Virus record (IMG/VR): IMGVR_UViG_3300043436_001827
Location: 1-43,634 of that record
DNA from: a virus
Length of the DNA: 43,634 nucleotides
Direction: 5' to 3' (one strand)
Part shown: positions 19,112 to 28,500 of the stretch, piece by piece
Layout: every line of letters starts with the position of its first letter
Numbering within the stretch: position 1 is the first letter of the stretch
Program-made: the position numbers and the translations under genes
Notes under the pieces: generated by a model
Database searches by the model: none
What the model was told of the DNA's origin: nothing
Seen by the model: only the letters and a program-made list of their open reading frames with translations

Positions 19112-20287
19112 ATGGATGCAAATCTTGAAAAAGAAGTTGCTCAAGCAAGCCAGGACATATTCTCTGCACCAGTTGTAGAGAATCTTGAACCAGAGATGCA
19201 AGAGCAGCTACGACAAATTGAAGCTTTGGCCGGAATGGACCCTAGCTTTGCAAACTCTCAGGAGTATAAAGACTTGATTTCTAGCATTTCTCAAGCAAGC
19301 AGTCAAGCATCAGATGACGATGAAGAAGACGAAGACGAAGAAGAAGAGGATATTGAGGATGAAGATTCTCAAGAAAAACCTGAAGACATCTTTGGCATTA
19401 TGTCAACTCCAAAGAAGGCAAAGGAAATTAAACTTAACTTTGAACCACCTAAGGAGATGATTGATTTGATTTCAAATAAATTTGGAGTCAATGATGCTTC
19501 TAAGTTCTTTTCATCTGTCGAGACATGGAGATCGCAAGCACAGGAAGGATCTGAAGTAAAGAAAGAGTATGAAGCTCTTACTTCTGACCTTCAAGCTTTA
19601 CCTAGCGACATTCGTATGCAAATCGAAATGTGGGCTAATGGTGAAGACCATACTGCTGCTCTTGCTTCTTCACAAAGACTGGACTTCTCAGCTGATTGGA
19701 AAAATCAGGAACATGAGAGCCTTGTCCAGCACTATTTTGGTGAGCAGTTTGATGAATTAGCCGAAGAATTTGAAAGCGGCAACATTTCTGAATCTGAATA
19801 CGATGATAGGATAAAGCTCTTGGCAAATACAACTAAACGGTTGTTCGCTGAAGATAAAAAAGCTCTAGAAAAAGATCGTGAGGAGTTTGTTAATCGTCAG
19901 AAACATGAATACGAAAACATGAAGAAGACAGCTCTCCTTTCCGTGGAAAACCTAGGTAAGACTTACCCTAACTTCAGTAAATCTGAAATCTCTAAGATTA
20001 GGAGTATCTTGGTTGAGGGGAAGGCGGATAACTTGTTTATGAATGCTGATGGTACATATAAGGAAGATGCAGCTGAATTAGTTGCATACGCTATGTACGG
20101 CAAGAAAATGTTGGAGTCTGTCAAGAAAATCGCTGAACGTCAAGGTGAGAGTAGGGCTAATCAGAAAATAGTAAGCACAAGTCCTAAAGAACTCCGTAAG
20201 AGCAAGGCTGATGCCCCTAATCAGGCAGGTGTCCCTCAAGGAGCTCAACACTTGAGCGGTCTATTTAAAGGTGATCCTTACGCATAG
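19112..20287 (+). CDS. Scaffold-like protein
   Basis: 391 residues, acidic, helical and with a very acidic low-complexity block at residues 69-88 (DDDEEDEDEEEEDIEDED). The middle has coiled-coil patches (DREEFVNRQKHEYENMKKT). The C-terminus is short and polar (SKADAPNQAGVPQGAQHLSG). These traits, plus position directly before the capsid gene, match phage scaffolding proteins that guide prohead assembly and are then lost or cleaved. A serine-protease motif for self-cleavage is not seen. Confidence 0.7.
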   Translation: MDANLEKEVAQASQDIFSAPVVENLEPEMQEQLRQIEALAGMDPSFANSQEYKDLISSISQASSQASDDDEEDEDEEEEDIEDEDSQEKPEDIFGIMSTPKKAKEIKLNFEPPKEMIDLISNKFGVNDASKFFSSVETWRSQAQEGSEVKKEYEALTSDLQALPSDIRMQIEMWANGEDHTAALASSQRLDFSADWKNQEHESLVQHYFGEQFDELAEEFESGNISESEYDDRIKLLANTTKRLFAEDKKALEKDREEFVNRQKHEYENMKKTALLSVENLGKTYPNFSKSEISKIRSILVEGKADNLFMNADGTYKEDAAELVAYAMYGKKMLESVKKIAERQGESRANQKIVSTSPKELRKSKADAPNQAGVPQGAQHLSGLFKGDPYA

Positions 20288-20322
20288 TAATTAATTAGTA
20301 ATTTTTTTAAACCCGAAGCAAA

Positions 20323-21561
20323 ATGGCTTTATATAATGAACCGAACGTAAAGTTCACTAACCAGAACTACAACTCCGTAGGATCTGAGTATGCTGCTTTA
20401 TACGGACACGACATTTCGTTGCTCGTACAAAAGTTGACTAACCGTGCGATCTTTGATGCTGCTCCTCAGCAGTTCATGGATTTGAAATTGTTAAACATGG
20501 TACCGGCAGAGCAAGTTAACTCTGACGAATTCTTCTACCAAGAGATGGGTTACCAACGTGAGCCGCTTGTAGCTACTGCATCATCTGCTGCTGTTTCTTA
20601 CCCAACTACTCAAACAATTTCTGTTACTTCAACTGATAACATCTCTACTAACACAATCATTTCTTACCCTAACGGTCAGAAAGGTAGCGTTGTTGGTGTT
20701 GACACATCTTTGTTGACTGTAACTGTTTCTCCTTACAATGGCGATACTCTTCCTGCTGTTGCAGCTGACGATATCCTCGCTAACGTATCTTCTGTTGACC
20801 ACGATGGTTCTGACGGTTTCGCTCAGTACTTCCGTGCTTCTACAATTGAGCGTGCTAACTACATTCAGTTGTTCAACAAAGCAATCCGTTACTCTGAAGT
20901 TGAGCTTCACAAGTTGAAGACTATGGGTACTACCTCTAACTTCCTTGAAATGGAACGTAATGCAATGTTCAACCAACACCGTATCGACCTTTCTAACGCA
21001 TTCTGGACAGGTCAAAAAGGTGAAATCATCACTGCTGATGGTACTCCTGCTAAAACAACTGGTGGTGTTTACACTTCTATGTTGGAAGCTGGTTCTCCAA
21101 ATGCTGTTGCTAACTCTAACACGTTAGTTGACGCATTCGAAGATATGGTATTGTCTTCTGAATATGGTGACTATGGTCAAGCTCGTATGGCGTTCATGAC
21201 TCCACGTATGCACCGTATGCTTTCTTTAGCTTACAAAGAAGAGCTTACTCGTTACGCTCCTAACGATGATATCGCTTTATTGAACTTGAAAGAGATCAAC
21301 CTTGGTTCTTCTCGTATCGTTCTTGTTCCATTCAAGCGTTTCGAAGATAAAGCATCATTCCCAGGTTCTTTCGAGAATCGTATTGTTATCCTTGATATGA
21401 AAAACATCAAGCGTACACAACTTTGGGGTGAGCGTTCAGGTGACACCCTCAAATTAGAGGATGGTGTTCCTAAGCGTTATGGAGATGTTTGGGTAGACTG
21501 CAACATGGGTGTGAAATTCCACAACCCACTTGCTTGTGCTTACCTTAACGTAAACCCATAA
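20323..21561 (+). CDS. Major capsid protein (HK97-fold inferred)
   Basis: 412 residues following the scaffold. N-terminus VGSEYAALYGHDISLLVQKL, then a strand-rich insertion around residues 90-155 (TISVTSTDNISTNTIISYPN) and a C-terminal domain with ARMAFMTPRMHRMLSLAYKE. Strongly optimised codons (AAC, GCT, TTC, CGT) suggest very high expression. The insertion resembles an Ig-like or E-loop-borne extra domain. The fold is inferred from gene order and pattern. It is ended by a terminator. A shadow frame lies on the other strand. Confidence 0.85.
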   Translation: MALYNEPNVKFTNQNYNSVGSEYAALYGHDISLLVQKLTNRAIFDAAPQQFMDLKLLNMVPAEQVNSDEFFYQEMGYQREPLVATASSAAVSYPTTQTISVTSTDNISTNTIISYPNGQKGSVVGVDTSLLTVTVSPYNGDTLPAVAADDILANVSSVDHDGSDGFAQYFRASTIERANYIQLFNKAIRYSEVELHKLKTMGTTSNFLEMERNAMFNQHRIDLSNAFWTGQKGEIITADGTPAKTTGGVYTSMLEAGSPNAVANSNTLVDAFEDMVLSSEYGDYGQARMAFMTPRMHRMLSLAYKEELTRYAPNDDIALLNLKEINLGSSRIVLVPFKRFEDKASFPGSFENRIVILDMKNIKRTQLWGERSGDTLKLEDGVPKRYGDVWVDCNMGVKFHNPLACAYLNVNP

Positions 21562-21580
21562 TCTGAATAGATTCTTAATC

Positions 21581-21609
21581 GAGGGGGGAGTAAAATCTCC
21601 CCTCTTTTT
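21581..21609 (+). terminator. Rho-independent terminator after capsid gene
   Basis: GAGGGG (21581-21586) pairs with CCCCTC (21599-21604), followed by TTTTT. It probably reduces downstream expression relative to capsid, since no promoter element is visible before the next gene at 21627. Confidence 0.85.
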
Positions 21610-21626
21610 AAATTAAAAATAAAATC

Positions 21627-22412
21627 ATGGCAGTAAAAAAAGTAGAAAAAGACGTTACTCCTAAAGCTGAAGAAACAGTATTTCAGGAGGTTAACGCAGA
21701 AGAAGTGAAAAAAGAAGAAACACCGGTAGTTGAAGAAAAGAAAGAAGAAGTTCTACCTGTTTCGCTTGTTCAAAAAATGATGAAGGAATTGGAAGACCGA
21801 TTCACTAATCAGATTAACAAAATTAAAACTAACGTAGCTCAAAAAGATATTGATGCTGATTTAGATTACATTCAAGATCTTCAAGACGATTGGTTAGAGC
21901 AACCTGTAGTATTCTTTGCGTTCTCACTTAACTTCTCTATTCACGGTGATAAAAAACGTGGCATCGAGTCAACTCCACCTAATGGAGCTATTAAATTTAA
22001 ACCACTTGTTCGCACAAAGCGTAAGCGTGGTCGTGATGTTCAAGTAGTATCTGTATCATCTGTTAAGATTCAATCTCAATCTGAGTTAGATTATTTACGT
22101 AATCATAGTCAGTATGGTATTGCATTCTTTGAGAATATGACATCAGCTATGGCTGTAGATTCTACTTGGGCACAAAAAATGATGGAAGCACAACAGTCTA
22201 TTTCAAGATTGTCTGATATGCAAGTTATTGCTCGTATTCAGCAAGAAGGATTGTCTGTTTCTCAAAGCCCAGAAGCTATGCGTAGACAATTAGTTGAGTT
22301 AACAGCTGAAAGAGCTAAGGCACAACAGGATCGTTTATTGTACGGCTCGCTTAAAGGCAGTGTAATGGATAAAAACACTGGTCGTGTTATAACAGAAAAA
22401 ACTATCGGATAA
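21627..22412 (+). CDS. Head-associated hypothetical protein, 261 aa
   Basis: 261 residues. The first 45 residues are a Lys/Glu/Val-rich, probably disordered linker (EEVKKEETPVVEEKKEEV), then a helix and a beta-rich region (NGAIKFKPLVRTKRKRGRDV), then a helical Gln-rich C-terminus. Position between capsid and connector genes indicates a head or vertex role; no family is recognised. Confidence 0.65.
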   Translation: MAVKKVEKDVTPKAEETVFQEVNAEEVKKEETPVVEEKKEEVLPVSLVQKMMKELEDRFTNQINKIKTNVAQKDIDADLDYIQDLQDDWLEQPVVFFAFSLNFSIHGDKKRGIESTPPNGAIKFKPLVRTKRKRGRDVQVVSVSSVKIQSQSELDYLRNHSQYGIAFFENMTSAMAVDSTWAQKMMEAQQSISRLSDMQVIARIQQEGLSVSQSPEAMRRQLVELTAERAKAQQDRLLYGSLKGSVMDKNTGRVITEKTIG

Positions 22413-22414
22413 TT

Positions 22415-23173
22415 ATGATCTTAGCTCAGGAACTACGGAATCAAATGGCCTTCGCACTAGATGCGGAGAACTCTGATCACTATTTAGATCAGTTAGACTA
22501 TATCCCTGCAATTAACGCAGCGATTAAATGGTTGACAAACGTAGTGAATGCAGCTTACGGTGAAGATAAATTAGGCGAAGAGTTCTTTAGGGATCTAGCA
22601 TACTCGGGGGTGTTTAAAACTACTAACACCTCCAGGGTATCCCTAAATGTATTTCCAAGTGAAGTATGGACTATTCTTGGAGTATATGCTAATCCTAAAA
22701 CAGAAAAGATTTCAGGTTATCCACCTGTACCAACACCTGATAATACACAAAGCTATTTCTTAAGCGATGAACTTCATAGATCGTCTACAGACTCTTGTAA
22801 GAGACTTAGTGTAGAGGAATGGTCAACTAACGCTTCAAATCCATTAGAGTCAGGATATGACGGTAATCAGATATGTGATGCACTTAAGTTGTATGCTTAT
22901 CTAGCACCTGCTAATTACCAAGGCTTAAATACAGGTGATAAAGCCGCAGAAATTGAAATTAGACCATTATCTGTTAATGGAAAGGTTACTGTGTTCTGGG
23001 CAAAGAAACCATCGGTTATCACTACATTATCTCAAAACATAGAATTTCCAAATAGTGTGTTCCAATTACTATTTGACAAAGCATTGAGTTACATTGCATA
23101 CAAGCAGGGTGACCAAACAAGCATTTACTCGGTAACTGCTCAAGATATTCAACAACTATTAAGTTCAATGTAA
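22415..23173 (+). CDS. Putative head-tail connector protein
   Basis: 252 residues; N-terminal helices LRNQMAFALDAENSDHYLDQ, then strands and a C-terminal helix (AYKQGDQTSIYSVTAQDIQQ). The pattern of an N-terminal helix bundle ending with a short helical tail suits head-completion/adaptor proteins that dock under the portal. It is the first of three similar-sized genes in a row, each nearly abutting, as in crAss-like and T7-like connector/tubular modules. Specific order is inferred. Confidence 0.6.
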   Translation: MILAQELRNQMAFALDAENSDHYLDQLDYIPAINAAIKWLTNVVNAAYGEDKLGEEFFRDLAYSGVFKTTNTSRVSLNVFPSEVWTILGVYANPKTEKISGYPPVPTPDNTQSYFLSDELHRSSTDSCKRLSVEEWSTNASNPLESGYDGNQICDALKLYAYLAPANYQGLNTGDKAAEIEIRPLSVNGKVTVFWAKKPSVITTLSQNIEFPNSVFQLLFDKALSYIAYKQGDQTSIYSVTAQDIQQLLSSM

Positions 23174-23174
23174 G

Positions 23175-23903
23175 ATGACATATAGATACGTAATATATGA
23201 CTTAGACAAAAGCTTTAACTCTGCTTTTGATGATGCTGACTTCACGTTAAATCAGATTCTTTATTGGACAATGGTTGTGGCTAACCGTATGCGTTTACAG
23301 CAGACGATGGCTACCAATACTGACTTATTCACATCTACATTCAATAGTGTAGAGGTTAAAACAGATTCAAAAGGAAGAAAGTACATCGATCTTCCTGCTC
23401 AAATTATGGACTTACCTAATAACTCAGGTGTAGTCTACATTACATATAACGAGGATACTTGTAAGTGTGATGGACCAACATTTGCTCAAGTATGGTTTCA
23501 AGGTGTGAATGTTGGAAGTGTTCAGCATTTGTACTTGGATGAGTATACAAAACCTAGTGCTAAAAATCCTTACTTTTATAGAATAGGTGATCACATTGAT
23601 GGGGTTAAAGTTAACCGTATCTATCTACTTGGTTTAGAGTGTGTTCCTGTTAAGGATGTTGAGATTGCAATTAAAGCAACTCTAGATCCACGAACATTAT
23701 GTAGTCTTGATGAAGAGATTCCATTGCCGGATGAAATGATTCAAGAGTTAATGATGCAGGTACTACAGCTTGGTAGATTTGTAATGTTAATGCCTAAGGA
23801 AAATATTAACGATGGAGAAGATGATAGTGAACTTGACCCTAGACTTTATGCCAATAGATCTGTTCCTACTCCTGATACAACAACTCAACAAACCGCTCAA
23901 TAA
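23175..23903 (+). CDS. Putative connector/tail-tubular protein
   Basis: 242 residues with MTYRYVIYDLDKSFNSAFDD and IYLLGLECVPVKDVEIAIKA strands and a helix PLPDEMIQELMMQVLQLGRF; the C-terminus is disordered (PTPDTTTQQTAQ). It abuts the following gene by one-base overlap. Probably a short-tail ring protein; exact role is uncertain. Confidence 0.55.
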   Translation: MTYRYVIYDLDKSFNSAFDDADFTLNQILYWTMVVANRMRLQQTMATNTDLFTSTFNSVEVKTDSKGRKYIDLPAQIMDLPNNSGVVYITYNEDTCKCDGPTFAQVWFQGVNVGSVQHLYLDEYTKPSAKNPYFYRIGDHIDGVKVNRIYLLGLECVPVKDVEIAIKATLDPRTLCSLDEEIPLPDEMIQELMMQVLQLGRFVMLMPKENINDGEDDSELDPRLYANRSVPTPDTTTQQTAQ

Positions 23904-24673
23904 TGACATCTAACGATTTCGTATCCATAGAACACTTATTAGCAGAGGTTACTGCCACTGTTAATGACACTGATTATAAAAAAGGATTCCCTAAGGGTTG
24001 GTACATTTCTCGTATCCAAGATGCCATGCAGGAATTATCTTTTGATACTTTTTGGTTAAAGGTTCAGCAGGATGTTGAAATGCCTGAGAGTTGTCAGATT
24101 GAAATGCCTAAAAACACATTTAATATTCGTGAAATATATCTTTATACTGGTAGCATTTGTAATCCTGTTAAGAGTCAGGTTGTTTATTGGAAGCGTTTGT
24201 TTAACAACACAGCCGATGGAACTGGATACACCGCTCAAGTAAAAGACGATGGCAGTAATGGATCTGATATCTATCAGCCAAACCAACGTATTTACACTCA
24301 CAATATGCAGGGTTTTTACGGTCCTAAATACTATTATAATGTATTAAATGGACTAGTTATGTTCAGCAAGGAGTGTAAAGGTTATCCATTTGTTCGTATT
24401 GTATATAACGGTATGGGAGTAGAGAATGGTGATCTGCCTGTTATCCCTAGATTCTTTGAGCGTGCTGTAGTTGACTATGTTGAAGAGAAGTTCTACAATG
24501 CAATGAAGGCTCGTGATCCTAGAACATACAGACCTTTATGGAGTGATGCTTACCAAAAACTAAATGATTTAGTTAATGGAAGTTGGAATAAAGCTAGAAA
24601 ACGTATTAAAGCCATGGATAGCCGTGAGAAAGGATCTATGGAAGAATATATCTCATCAATGTACCATAAGTAA
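23903..24673 (+). CDS. Putative tail tubular protein A-like
   Basis: 256 residues. N-terminal helix region SIEHLLAEVTATVNDTDYKK then GWYISRIQDAMQELSFDTFW, followed by strands ending in NIREIYLYTGSICNP, then a C-terminal helix DYVEEKFYNAMKARDPRTYR. The layout helix pair, beta sandwich, and final helix is typical of tail tubular/adaptor proteins that join portal and tail. Comparable with crAss-like tail tube proteins; not proven. Confidence 0.6.
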   Translation: MTSNDFVSIEHLLAEVTATVNDTDYKKGFPKGWYISRIQDAMQELSFDTFWLKVQQDVEMPESCQIEMPKNTFNIREIYLYTGSICNPVKSQVVYWKRLFNNTADGTGYTAQVKDDGSNGSDIYQPNQRIYTHNMQGFYGPKYYYNVLNGLVMFSKECKGYPFVRIVYNGMGVENGDLPVIPRFFERAVVDYVEEKFYNAMKARDPRTYRPLWSDAYQKLNDLVNGSWNKARKRIKAMDSREKGSMEEYISSMYHK

Positions 24674-25065
24674 TGAGCACTGCAAAGAAAAGTAACCCTG
24701 GGTTATGGAAGCGTATTGTTGCTTCTGTTAAAGCTGGATCAAAGGGAGGTAATCCTGGTCAGTGGTCAGCTAGAAAAGCTCAATTAGCAGTTCAGAAATA
24801 TAAAGCTGCTGGTGGTGGTTATTCAGGTGCAAAGTCTTCTTCAAACAGTTTATCCAAGTGGACTAAGCAAAAATGGAGAACAAAGAGTGGTAAGCCAAGT
24901 TCAGAGACAGGAGAAAGATATCTACCTGAAAAAGCTATTAAGTCATTAAGCTCATCTGAATATGCTTCAACTACTAGAGCTAAAAGAATAGGAAAAGCTA
25001 TGGGTAAACAATTCGTAGCTCAACCTAAAAAGATAAAAGAGAAAACCGCTAAATACAGAAAGTAA
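24673..25065 (+). CDS. DUF5872-like basic protein
   Basis: 130 residues, Lys/Ser-rich, with GLWKRIVASVKAGSKGGNPG, then QWSARKAQLAVQKYKAAGGG, SLSKWTKQKWRTKSGKPSSE and GERYLPEKAIKSLSSSEY. The string of motifs resembles DUF5872, a domain shared by phages, algal viruses and giant viruses. Its strong positive charge suggests binding to DNA and packaging in the head or tail. It overlaps the previous stop by one base. Confidence 0.78.
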   Translation: MSTAKKSNPGLWKRIVASVKAGSKGGNPGQWSARKAQLAVQKYKAAGGGYSGAKSSSNSLSKWTKQKWRTKSGKPSSETGERYLPEKAIKSLSSSEYASTTRAKRIGKAMGKQFVAQPKKIKEKTAKYRK

Positions 25066-25337
25066 TGCCACAGATGCTCAAGAAAGAGTTGATGAAGTGC
25101 AATTCGCCTAAGTCAACACCTAGTCACCCAAAAAAGTCTCACGTTGTTAAAGCGTGTGCTAATGGTGTAGAAAAGATTATTCGCTTTGGTCAGCAGGGCG
25201 TAAAGGGCTCGCCTAAGAAAGCCGGAGAGTCTGAGTCATATGCTAAACGCAGAAAGAGTTTTAAAGCTCGTCACGCAAAGAATATTTCTAAAGGTAAAAT
25301 GAGTGCTGCATACTGGGCTGACAAAGTAAAATGGTAA
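25065..25337 (+). CDS. Small basic DNA-virus-type protein, 90 aa
   Basis: 90 residues, basic, with KKSHVVKACANGVEKIIRFG, QQGVKGSPKKAGESESYAKR and RKSFKARHAKNISKGKMSAA. This ordered set (SHVVK..FGQQGVKG..RRKSFKARH..K..SAAYWA) recurs in small proteins of phages and large eukaryotic viruses. Its role is unknown, but charge suggests DNA binding. One-base overlap with the DUF5872-like gene; the two appear to travel together. Confidence 0.72.
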   Translation: MPQMLKKELMKCNSPKSTPSHPKKSHVVKACANGVEKIIRFGQQGVKGSPKKAGESESYAKRRKSFKARHAKNISKGKMSAAYWADKVKW

Positions 25338-25522
25338 GAAACATATTTGAAATGGCTGAAATGAAAGGTCTTGGTGATGTAGTTGAGAAGGTTGCTCAAA
25401 TCACCAAAATGGATAAAGTTGCTAAATTTGTTGCTAAAGCATCTGGTGATACGTCAGGCGGCTGTAGTAGCTGCCAACAAAGAAAGGATACTTTAAATAA
25501 GCGTTTCCCATTTAAGAAATAG
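25331..25522 (+). CDS. Small Cys-pair protein, 63 aa
   Basis: 63 residues ending GGCSSCQQRKDTLNKRFPFK. A CxxC followed by R-x3-LN-x-x-FPF is a common C-terminus in small proteins of Bacteroidota phages, often found near tail genes. The overlap of 7 nt with the previous gene supports translation. Function unknown. Confidence 0.7.
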   Translation: MVRNIFEMAEMKGLGDVVEKVAQITKMDKVAKFVAKASGDTSGGCSSCQQRKDTLNKRFPFKK

Positions 25523-25523
25523 T

Positions 25524-28500
25524 ATGAAGCAACAACATCATCCATTAGATAATAAAACATATCAAAAAGGTATTAATTCTGATACCAATAATGAGATATT
25601 AGGTTCAGCAACAGAAGGAGAACACCTTGATGCGTTGAATATGCGCAGTATGCCAATGGATGGTAACAACATGGCAAAGAAAAAGATTAAGGGAGAAGAT
25701 ATGCTTTTTCCTTTAATCGATAACAGGTGCAATCCTACACCACCTGCTCTTACATTTACTGCTTACCAATGTATGATGGCTCAAGAAATCAATGGTCATA
25801 TCGTAGAGATATGGGCATCTTCTGATGTAGATGAGCATCCTATTATTCGTGTAGATGGTGTTATTGTTGCTTACAGCTCTGATTTACCATTTGATTTACA
25901 ACACCCACTTCAATACGATAAGAATGAAAGTTGTGTCGGTGGGGAATTTTACGTTACAAATAATAACACACCACCATTGGTGTTCAATGTAAAAGACTTA
26001 CTAGATAATTCTACTGGTTCTGATTGCAATGAAAAGTATTTCTCTGAATTTAATGTAGAGATTTATGAGATTCAAGCATCAGCCATACTTTATAAACCTG
26101 CCTTCATTAAGCAAGATCCAAGCTCATCAGGCTATGATTACGTTATTGGTGGAACTGGGCTTCCTGTTGGCAGTTATTCTTACGCCTATCGATTTGTTGA
26201 TAATGAAGGTGAATATACAGAATGGTCTCCGATTACTGAATTGATTCCTGTTGTTAGAAATAATAGTCCTGCAAATGGACCTCAGTTTCCACATTCAAGA
26301 ACATTTTCTAGTGAGCCAAATGTAGCATCTCCAACAAACTACGGTAACCACTTAAGAATAAGATATCAAAATGACAATCTATTTGCATTCATAGATGTAA
26401 GAAGAGATTCATGGTACGCAGGTGATCCGATTGGAACGCCTCCTGTTTCTCAAATTATTGCAAGTATCCCTGTAGCTACAGGTATGAATGTAATAAATGT
26501 CATGGATAAAGCTCCTGCTGATTTTGATGGTGCAGTTGAACTAGATGCTGGAGAGCAGAGCAATACATCATCAAACGTAAAAAGAGCTAAATCAATTAGA
26601 TATTTCAATAGTAGATTATACCTAATGAACGTAGGTTACGAATCTAAAGATATTGAGGATCAAATTCAATTTGTTGATGATACTGTTACAGGTAGATTCC
26701 CTGTAATTAAAAATATAGGAAAGCCAGGTCATAAGCACGTGTACAACTCAGCTATGTACAAAAGCAATATGCGTGGTGAAAGAACAGGTTTTGGTATTGT
26801 GTTATTCGATAAGAGTAACAATCCCACATATGCACTTCCTATCCCTAACGCTGAAAACTTTGAGTTTCCAAACAGGAGAGATGAAGTAAGCACAAATACA
26901 TTGAATACATCTTATCAAGGTTGTGTTTATGCAGCTGATACTAACGGAGATGTGTCTTATACTCACGAGGTATTTGATCATTATGAAGCTGTAGCAAAAG
27001 AAGGTCAGAATGATGACAAAGATGATGTTGGATTAATGTACAATTATCACGACAATCAAACATTCACAAACTGGTGGGAACACGCTAACACGCAAATGAA
27101 TCCTGTATCTCAATTTGATACAAATAGCAAGTTGAATAAGGCAGTTAACGGAATTGCTTCTGTTGACAATGGCTCTAGTGTAACTTATGCACCTGAAGGA
27201 TTTGGATTAAACTACTATGCTCAAGGATTTGGTTTTAAAGGTATTGACCTTTGGCCTAAATGGGCTGATGGATTCTCTGTAGTACAAACTGAACCTGCAA
27301 AAAGAGTTGTTGCTCAGGGTCTAGGATTTTACTCTCTTATTCCTCAAGATGGAATTATAGCCACTGTAGAGAAAGAGTTAAATTCTTTTTGGTCTTATTT
27401 CCCTGATTTAGATATATTAAACCCTGAGATTGCAGAGGATTTAATTAATAATCCAAATTCATACAAGATTCAATTGGTTTCGCCTCTTGGATACTTTTCA
27501 GAAATTTACAATACTTATAAAGAAGAGCTTGACAGCAGAAGAAAGGGTACTGATATGATTACATATGCACGTATCCTTAGAGACAGAAACTCTTCTGATA
27601 TAGCGGATCAATTGAATCCTGGTCTCGGTAATGAGTCTGGTATCCCAGATCCTAATGATCCATTCAACTTTTTTAAGTATGTTGCATACGGGAGATATAC
27701 CAACCTTGTAACAGGTGATTCTCCAGCTTTCCCTTCAAATGGGAATGGTAACTTAGAATTTACTATTTCAGATGTTCAAGAAACGACAACCAACTCTACT
27801 AGACAGTCTTACTTTAAAGTAACATTAGATTCTTCAAATCCTGATGTGTACAACGCAGTAAATGGATTGACAGCATTAAATACAAATAATAATGCTAACG
27901 AACCTGGTGTTATGGAGTGGAGAGAGCCTTTATATGTCATAAACTTAGTTAAGGATATAGATGTAAATCAAGGCGTTATTACTGAGTACAAATACGGATC
28001 TTCATATGTTAAATTCAAGTCATTAGTTCTTGAATCAAATGGAGATGCAAATCAAAGTGCTGTTTTAGTATCTGAAAGATGGGAAGATTGTATTCCTAGA
28101 ATTGATGGTCAGGTTACTACAGCTTACGACTCAACAAAGAGATTTGTATTTATTGAAGAGCCGAATGGAAATGTAAAACCTTGGATGAACATTCAATTCG
28201 AATCTCCTACTAATAAAACTACAATACTAAACGGATTAGCTGCTGCTGCTCCTGGTCCATATACTAATTCAACCTTAACAAATGGAATTGGAATATATGG
28301 AGTATATACTAGTACCGAATCAGCAGGCGATGGAGATGGTGTATGTCGTGTATTTACATTAAACTTTAACGAGATATCAGGATATAGTTTATTCTCTGTT
28401 GTACCTAAAGATAGAAAGGTTTATGTAAATTACGACCCTAGAATACCTGTTCAGGTTTATGGTGGTGATACTTATATAAATGAATCTATTTGGGCAGCTC

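Noticed and set aside
20629-21015. 128-residue minus-strand frame inside the capsid gene
   Set aside because: Antisense to a strongly codon-biased capsid gene; the long opening is a side effect of that bias.
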